Shown here piece after piece: positions 52,135-56,038 of a stretch of 56,038 nt of DNA. Below the pieces are notes generated by a model, which searched no databases, was not told where the DNA came from, and worked only from the letters and a program-made list of their open reading frames with translations. Numbering within the stretch: the stretch's first letter is position 1; the number at the start of each line of letters is the position of its first letter. The translations under genes and the position numbers were made by a program. Location of the stretch: contig JAJTDM010000018.1 in assembly GCA_021300575.1 (NCBI GenBank), positions 1 to 56,038 of the forward strand, in the 5' to 3' direction. Origin of the DNA: Rubrivivax sp. GTDB taxonomy: Bacteria > Pseudomonadota > Gammaproteobacteria > Burkholderiales > Burkholderiaceae_C.

Positions 52135-52716
52135 TCAGGCCTGCAGCTGAGCCCGTACCACCTGCCCAGCCACCGCAAAGGCGCCGGCGCCCAGGTGGTG
52201 AAGCGTGTGCAGCGCGGCGTTCTCCTCGGTGAAGGACCAGCGTCCACCTGAGAACACTCGCTCATCAGCCGCCGCGGCCACCACCTCGGCAAAGCAGGTG
52301 TCGTAGGCCTCTTCCGTGTGCCGCTCCGGGATCAGCCGGCACTCCAGCCAGGCGCTGCAGCCTTCCTCGATCACCGGCTGGCCGAGCACCGGGCCGGGCC
52401 GGTCGCGCAGGCCGTAACGCTCGAACTTGTCGGGCACGTCGCGGCCGCTAACGCAGCCCACGGCAAAGGTGGCGTCTGCCAGCGCCACCCCGGGGATGCA
52501 CAGCGCCAGAGCACCCGAGGCCATGACCAGCTCGCGCGTCAGCGTCTTCTTGTCGATGACCACCGCGATGCGGGGCGGCGTGAACTCTACGGGCATGGAC
52601 CAGGCGGCCGCCATCACGTTGCGCCGCCCGCCATGCGCGCTGGTGACCATCACCGTGGGCCCGTGGTTGATCAGGCGGCTGGCGTGCTCCAGCGCGACGG
52701 GTTGGAAGTGGTTCAT
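52135..52716 (-). CDS. Flavin reductase-like protein
   Basis: 193-residue protein of the flavin reductase (FMN-binding split barrel) family. GPTVMVTSAHGGRRNVMAAA and VIDKKTLTRELVMASGALAL are the typical conserved blocks; AVGCVSGRDVPDKFERYG follows. It could reduce flavin for a monooxygenase or bind FMN itself. It starts 6 bases after the stop of the PIN gene, so the toxin-antitoxin promoter may also drive it. Confidence 0.87.
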   Translation of the reverse strand: MNHFQPVALEHASRLINHGPTVMVTSAHGGRRNVMAAAWSMPVEFTPPRIAVVIDKKTLTRELVMASGALALCIPGVALADATFAVGCVSGRDVPDKFERYGLRDRPGPVLGQPVIEEGCSAWLECRLIPERHTEEAYDTCFAEVVAAAADERVFSGGRWSFTEENAALHTLHHLGAGAFAVAGQVVRAQLQA

Positions 52717-52722
52717 GAACTC

Positions 52723-53340
52723 TCAGCCCTCCAGAATCAGGCAGCGCTCCAGACCAAAGCGTTCGAAATCCCGGTCAAAGGTGACCAGCCGCAAGCCCGC
52801 GCTCACGCTGAGCGCCGCCAGGTAGGCGTCAGTCCACAACCGGGGCGGCAGCGAACCGGCGCCCACCAGCGCGCGCAGCGCGTCGTCGCAACCCTCAGGC
52901 TCTGGCAACAGGCCAACGTGCGGCAGGGCACGGTACTGGGCGTAAAGCGTCCACGCGGCCAGCGTGTCCAGCGCGCCGGGACCGACGGCCTTGGGTTGGC
53001 ACAGCAGCCGCACCAGACCCAGCATCGTGACCCGGCAGAACCAGAGCCTGGAGCCTGAGCCCGCACGCGCTGCGGCCGCACCCTCACGGGTGCGTTCAGC
53101 CTGGGCTGTTGCCCAGTAGCGTAAGGCGGCCTGATGGTGAGGGTGCTCCTGCACCGCGAGAGCCAGCCAGACATTGATGTCGGGCAGATCGCCAGAGCGC
53201 GGGCCTTCCAGCTGCGTGAGCCACGGCATGGTGGGCTCGGCCACGCGCCAGGGCGGGTTCAACATGGGGGGGTCGAAGCGGCTTGCGCCGGCGATGCCCG
53301 CTCTGCGACCCCCGCTCGGAGTGACGGGGCTCTCAGCCAT
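52723..53340 (-). CDS. PIN-domain protein, VapC-like
   Basis: 205-residue PIN-domain protein, longer than usual. The first acidic block is DLPDINVWLALAVQEHP (Asp-x-Asn-x-Trp) near 50-66, the middle is RLWFCRVTMLGLVRLL, and the last is DAYLAALSVSAGLRLVTFDRD, all typical of VapC ribonuclease toxins. The ATG at 53340 overlaps the antitoxin stop (ATGGCTGA), supporting it as the start; the N-terminal 37 residues are non-typical, and an ATG at 53229 is the alternative. The flavin reductase gene follows. Confidence 0.82.
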   Translation of the reverse strand: MAESPVTPSGGRRAGIAGASRFDPPMLNPPWRVAEPTMPWLTQLEGPRSGDLPDINVWLALAVQEHPHHQAALRYWATAQAERTREGAAAARAGSGSRLWFCRVTMLGLVRLLCQPKAVGPGALDTLAAWTLYAQYRALPHVGLLPEPEGCDDALRALVGAGSLPPRLWTDAYLAALSVSAGLRLVTFDRDFERFGLERCLILEG

Positions 53341-53581
53341 CCAATAACTCGCTCAGCGAGGCGTTGCTGAGCCGATCGGGCGCCAGCGCCATGGGGGAGC
53401 CCAGGCGCACGCTCGGGGGCTCCGCCGGCTCAGCGGGCGCCTGAGGTGATTCCAGCGGTTGCGCCACCAAGCCGCGCTCAACAAGCGACACCACCAGATC
53501 GCGCAGGCTGCGCCCCTCCAACGCGGCACGGACCTTCAGGTGGCGGAACAGCGGGTCTGGCAAATCGAGACTGGTACGCAT
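53333..53581 (-). CDS. RHH-type antitoxin (VapB-like)
   Basis: 82-residue protein opening with a ribbon-helix-helix: strand MRTSLDLPDPLFRHLKVRAA, then LEGRSLRDLVVSLVERGL. The C-terminal half is a Pro/Glu-rich linker ending in NASLSELLDG, probably the toxin-binding tail. The ATG at 53581 gives a clean RHH start. A palindromic GCAT/ATGC cluster lies directly upstream (53583-53610). It precedes and overlaps the PIN gene, as expected for a vapBC pair. Confidence 0.8.
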   Translation of the reverse strand: MRTSLDLPDPLFRHLKVRAALEGRSLRDLVVSLVERGLVAQPLESPQAPAEPAEPPSVRLGSPMALAPDRLSNASLSELLDG

Positions 53582-53582
53582 A

Positions 53583-53610
53583 TTTGCATTTTTATGCGAA
53601 AGCATGCAAA
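53583..53610. promoter_or_regulatory. Palindromic cluster, putative VapB operator
   Basis: TTTGCAT and ATGCAAA are perfectly complementary arms 14 bases apart, and ATGC-GAAA-GCAT sits inside, giving four GCAT/ATGC half-sites within 28 bases. It lies at the antitoxin start in a locally AT-rich island. RHH dimers commonly bind such arrays. Confidence 0.6.
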
Positions 53611-53779
53611 GCGCAAGCTTACCGGGCGCAGTTCTTGAATCGGAACCCTCGGATGGGTTGCGGCTGAGAAGAGAGCGCCCCCAAAGTCCGTGTGGTGCCC
53701 GGCCAAGCTGTCCGCAGGCGCGCCAGAAACCTGGCGGCGGCGCAGCGCATTCTTGTGAGTGGCGAGTTCAGTCAGCCCG

Positions 53780-55147
53780 CTACAACCCGCGCACCACGTC
53801 CATCGCCTGCTCGATGCGCTCCACGCCGTGTACCGTCAAGCCTTCGATGGGCTTCTTGGGTGCGTTGGCCTGCGGCACCACGGCGACGGAAAAGCCGAGC
53901 TTGGCGGCTTCGCGCAGGCGCTCCTGGCCGCGCGGGGCCGGGCGCACCTCGCCCGCTAGGCCCACCTCGCCAAAAGCGAAGAAGCCGCGCGGCAGCGCGC
54001 GCCCTCGCAACGACCCCTGGATCGCCAGCAACACCGCCAGATCCGCCGCCGGCTCGCCGATGCGCACGCCGCCCACCGCGTTGACGAAGACGTCCTGGTC
54101 CATGCAGGCCACGCCGGCGTGGCGGTGCAGCACTGCCAGCAACATGGCCAGGCGGTCGCGGTCCAGCCCCACGGACAGCCGGCGTGGGCTGGGCCCGCCC
54201 GAGTCCACCAGCGCCTGGATCTCCACCAGCAGTGGCCGCGTGCCCTCCAGCGTCACCATCACGCAGGAGCCGGGCACCGGTTCGCCGTGGGTGGACAGAA
54301 AGATGGCGCTGGGGTTGCTCACACCCTTCAGGCCCCGCTCCGTCATGGCGAAGACGCCGATCTCGTTCACCGCGCCGAAGCGGTTCTTGATGGCGCGCAC
54401 CAAGCGGAAGCTGGAATGCGTGTCGCCCTCGAAGTACAGCACCGTGTCCACCATGTGCTCGAGCACGCGCGGGCCGGCCAGCGCGCCTTCCTTGGTGACA
54501 TGGCCCACCAGCACCATGGCGCAGCCGCTGGTCTTGGCCACGCGCGTCAACTGTGCCGCGCACTCGCGCACCTGCGCCACCGAGCCTGGGGCGGAGCTGA
54601 GTTGGTCGGAGTACAGCGTCTGGATGGAATCGATAACGCAAAACGCTGGCGCCTCGGTCTCCAACGCGGCCAGGATGCGCTCAAGCTGGATCTCCGCCAG
54701 CACCCGCACCTTGGTGCCCGCCAGCCCCAGACGACGCGAGCGCAAGGCCACCTGGGCACCACTCTCTTCACCCGTGACGTACAGCACCGGCACCCGGGTT
54801 GACAGCGCGTCCAGCGCCTGCAGCAGCAGGGTGCTCTTGCCGATGCCGGGGTCGCCCCCGATCAACACCACGCCGCCGGCCACGATGCCGCCGCCGAGAA
54901 CGCGGTCGAGTTCGTCCTGCCCTGTGGGGGTGCGCTCGACGTCCGCCGCCTCGATCTCGCTGAGCGTGGCCACCGGCTGGCTGCGCGCCAAGGCCTGGAA
55001 CCGGTTCTTGCCGGCCCCGGCAGCGGCCTCGGCCACCGACTCGTCCAGCGTGTTCCAGGCCTTGCAGTGCGGGCACTGGCCCAGCCACTTGGGACTGGTG
55101 CCGCCGCACTCACGGCAGATGTAGACGGTCTTGGATTCGCGGGCCAT
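53780..55147 (-). CDS. radA: DNA repair protein RadA
   Basis: 455-residue RadA/Sms, a RecA-like branch-migration and repair ATPase. The zinc finger CRECGGTSPKWLGQCPHC is at 11-28, Walker A is GGDPGIGKST near 97-106, and the conserved KNRFG motif is present in AIKNRFGAVNE. The C-terminal third is the Lon-like domain (AGVACMDQDVFVNAVGGVRI). Everything is in order and the length is typical. Between its stop and the upstream antitoxin lie about 198 bases with only weak hairpins. Confidence 0.95.
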   Translation of the reverse strand: MARESKTVYICRECGGTSPKWLGQCPHCKAWNTLDESVAEAAAGAGKNRFQALARSQPVATLSEIEAADVERTPTGQDELDRVLGGGIVAGGVVLIGGDPGIGKSTLLLQALDALSTRVPVLYVTGEESGAQVALRSRRLGLAGTKVRVLAEIQLERILAALETEAPAFCVIDSIQTLYSDQLSSAPGSVAQVRECAAQLTRVAKTSGCAMVLVGHVTKEGALAGPRVLEHMVDTVLYFEGDTHSSFRLVRAIKNRFGAVNEIGVFAMTERGLKGVSNPSAIFLSTHGEPVPGSCVMVTLEGTRPLLVEIQALVDSGGPSPRRLSVGLDRDRLAMLLAVLHRHAGVACMDQDVFVNAVGGVRIGEPAADLAVLLAIQGSLRGRALPRGFFAFGEVGLAGEVRPAPRGQERLREAAKLGFSVAVVPQANAPKKPIEGLTVHGVERIEQAMDVVRGL

Positions 55148-55286
55148 GAGGTGGTGATTGTGAAGGGGCGCAGGCCCATCTTCCTTCCCTCTTCAGGGGG
55201 AGTCTTCACCAGAGTCCCCACTCAAAACCTATGGGCGGGCCACCGCATGAATGGCACCTGTCTGTGCCCAGTGAGCACCATCAATC

Positions 55287-55302
55287 GTAGCCAGAAGGCT
55301 AC
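55287..55302. promoter_or_regulatory. Inverted repeat upstream of the HigB-like gene
   Basis: GTAGCC and GGCTAC flank AGAA, a perfect 6-bp hairpin or operator ending 9 bases before the toxin start. A second CTACGG follows immediately. It likely overlaps the promoter of this toxin-antitoxin pair. Confidence 0.5.
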
Positions 55303-55311
55303 ACTACGGTC

Positions 55312-55602
55312 ATGTACAGCGTCATTGAGACGGACGAATTCTCCGAGTGGCTTGCCGGACTGAAGGATGTCACGACGCGTCTTCGATTGATCAAGCGCCT
55401 TCGGCGCGCGTCTTTGGGTCAGCTCGGAGATGTGAAGTCTGTCGGTGAGGGCGTCTGGGAGATGCGGGAATTTTTTGGTCCGGGATGGCGGATGTACTAC
55501 GTGCACCGAGGCGACATCATCGTGCTGATGCTGGGTGGAGGGGACAAAAGCACTCAGCAACGCGACATTCGACGGGCACAACTCATGGCCAAGGAGGTCT
55601 GA
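55312..55602 (+). CDS. higB: HigB-like (RelE/Gp49) toxin
   Basis: 96-residue RelE/HigB-type toxin, predicted mRNA-cleaving ribosome-dependent nuclease. Starting MYSVIETDEFSEWLAGLKDV, it has the block RLRLIKRLRRASLGQLGDVK and the core EGVWEMREFFGPGWRMYYVH. The family sequence KRDIRRAQ appears as QQRDIRRAQLMAKEV. The antitoxin gene starts in the next codon (TGAATG), typical for toxin-first higBA pairs. It differs in sequence from the HigB-like protein at 18911. Confidence 0.87.
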   Translation: MYSVIETDEFSEWLAGLKDVTTRLRLIKRLRRASLGQLGDVKSVGEGVWEMREFFGPGWRMYYVHRGDIIVLMLGGGDKSTQQRDIRRAQLMAKEV

Positions 55603-55920
55603 ATGACCAAGAACGTGAAATCTCGAATCAACACCCGGCCCTTTGATGCAGCCAACTACCTCGGCAGCGAAGAAGAGATCGCCAAGTACCTGGAACTGGT
55701 GCTGGAAGACAACGACAGCACCCTCTTGGCAGCCGCGCTGGGTGACATCGCCAGGGCTCGCGGCATGACTCAACTGGCCAAAGACACCGGCCTGAGTCGA
55801 GAGAGCCTTTATCGAAGCTTGTCTGGCGAGCGGGTACCCAGCGGAGACACCTTGTTGCGCGTCATTCACGCTTTGGGGTTTCGGCTGGGGATTCAACCGC
55901 AAACGACCCGTTCAAGCTAA
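55603..55920 (+). CDS. higA: HigA-like antitoxin (XRE HTH)
   Basis: 105-residue addiction-module antidote protein. The N-terminal segment (FDAANYLGSEEEIAKYLELV) binds the toxin; the helix-turn-helix is GMTQLAKDTGLSRESLYRSL with SGERVPSGDTLLRVIHALGF, typical of this antitoxin family. It follows the toxin without a gap. After it, 118 bases run to the window end and contain a hairpin and a new gene start. Confidence 0.87.
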   Translation: MTKNVKSRINTRPFDAANYLGSEEEIAKYLELVLEDNDSTLLAAALGDIARARGMTQLAKDTGLSRESLYRSLSGERVPSGDTLLRVIHALGFRLGIQPQTTRSS

Positions 55921-55987
55921 AAGCGAACTTGATTAGAAACCTGCTTCAGCAGGCTCGTCCAGTGAGCCACTGAGACCGTAACCTGAG

Positions 55988-56006
55988 CTCTCCTGACGAA
56001 GGAGAG
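55988..56006 (+). promoter_or_regulatory. Hairpin covering the ribosome-binding site of the last gene
   Basis: CTCTCCT and AGGAGAG form a 7-bp stem with a 5-base loop, and the right arm contains the AGGAG ribosome-binding site of the gene starting at 56012. In mRNA it would hide that site. Confidence 0.5.
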
Positions 56007-56011
56007 TCCTG

Positions 56012-56038
56012 ATGTCCAGCCACCAGATCCAGTTTCAG
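56012..56038 (+). CDS. Truncated gene start, possibly IS1595-type transposase
   Basis: Nine codons (MSSHQIQFQ) before the window ends, with a strong AAGGAGAG ribosome-binding site. The opening resembles, from memory, IS1595-family transposases (a short basic lead then I/V-QFQ). Only the start is visible, so the family is a guess; the rest lies outside the window. A terminal inverted repeat has not been located. Confidence 0.3.

Overview
The window reads as chromosome of a high-GC betaproteobacterium of the order Burkholderiales, near the Comamonadaceae / Rubrivivax-Leptothrix-Ideonella group. The evidence is qualitative: very high GC, the order argS - SPOR protein - dsbA - lptA - lptB - rpoN, a purU/ilvE/zinc-finger neighbourhood, two Bug (TctC-type) binding proteins, and a C-rich dispersed palindromic repeat typical of this group. 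No species call is possible from the sequence alone.

Layout. 0-8 kb (+): argS, a SPOR envelope protein, dsbA, the LPS-transport genes lptA and lptB, rpoN (sigma-54) and a THUMP-type rRNA methyltransferase. 7.9-12.5 kb (-): a ribbon-helix-helix/PIN toxin-antitoxin pair running into rsmE, then an amidase coupled to a FadD-like acyl-CoA synthetase. 12.6-19.3 kb (-): the accessory centrepiece, one tight run of HigB-like toxin, HTH plus ImmA/IrrE metalloprotease, a type III-like DNA methyltransferase (Mod), a type III-like helicase-nuclease (Res) and an MTA/SAH nucleosidase, with a perfect 12-bp inverted repeat over the first start codon. 19.4-22.6 kb (-): pntB and pntA. 22.7-29 kb (+): a Nudix hydrolase, a four-gene general amino-acid ABC transporter preceded by a good sigma-54 promoter, and mnmA. 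29-33.9 kb: a CHRD-domain secreted protein with a probable frame problem at its start, a small membrane protein, a TetR regulator, an alpha/beta hydrolase, a TauE/SafE permease and a histidine phosphatase. 34-36.7 kb (-): an SsuABC/TauABC-like ABC transporter. 36.8-42 kb: an SDR, a PlpD-like patatin autotransporter, an XRE-like regulator, a lipoprotein and rlpA. 42.1-48 kb: tRNA-Arg(CCG), a cytochrome c5, then a run of minus-strand housekeeping genes (YheT hydrolase, NTF2-like protein, purU, zinc-finger protein, ilvE). 48-56 kb: an SDR, a TauD dioxygenase with a Bug protein, a second Bug protein, a flavin reductase, a second RHH/PIN pair, radA, a HigBA pair and the first codons of a probable transposase.

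How it fits together. Most of the window is core metabolism, envelope biogenesis and RNA modification. The accessory content is dominated by toxin-antitoxin modules: four in 56 kb, each with an inverted repeat at its promoter or start. The one at 18.9 kb is built into a type III-like restriction-modification operon, and this combined locus is the best candidate for an unusual defence system. Several short tandem repeats and palindromic elements lie in leaders or have been absorbed in frame into genes.
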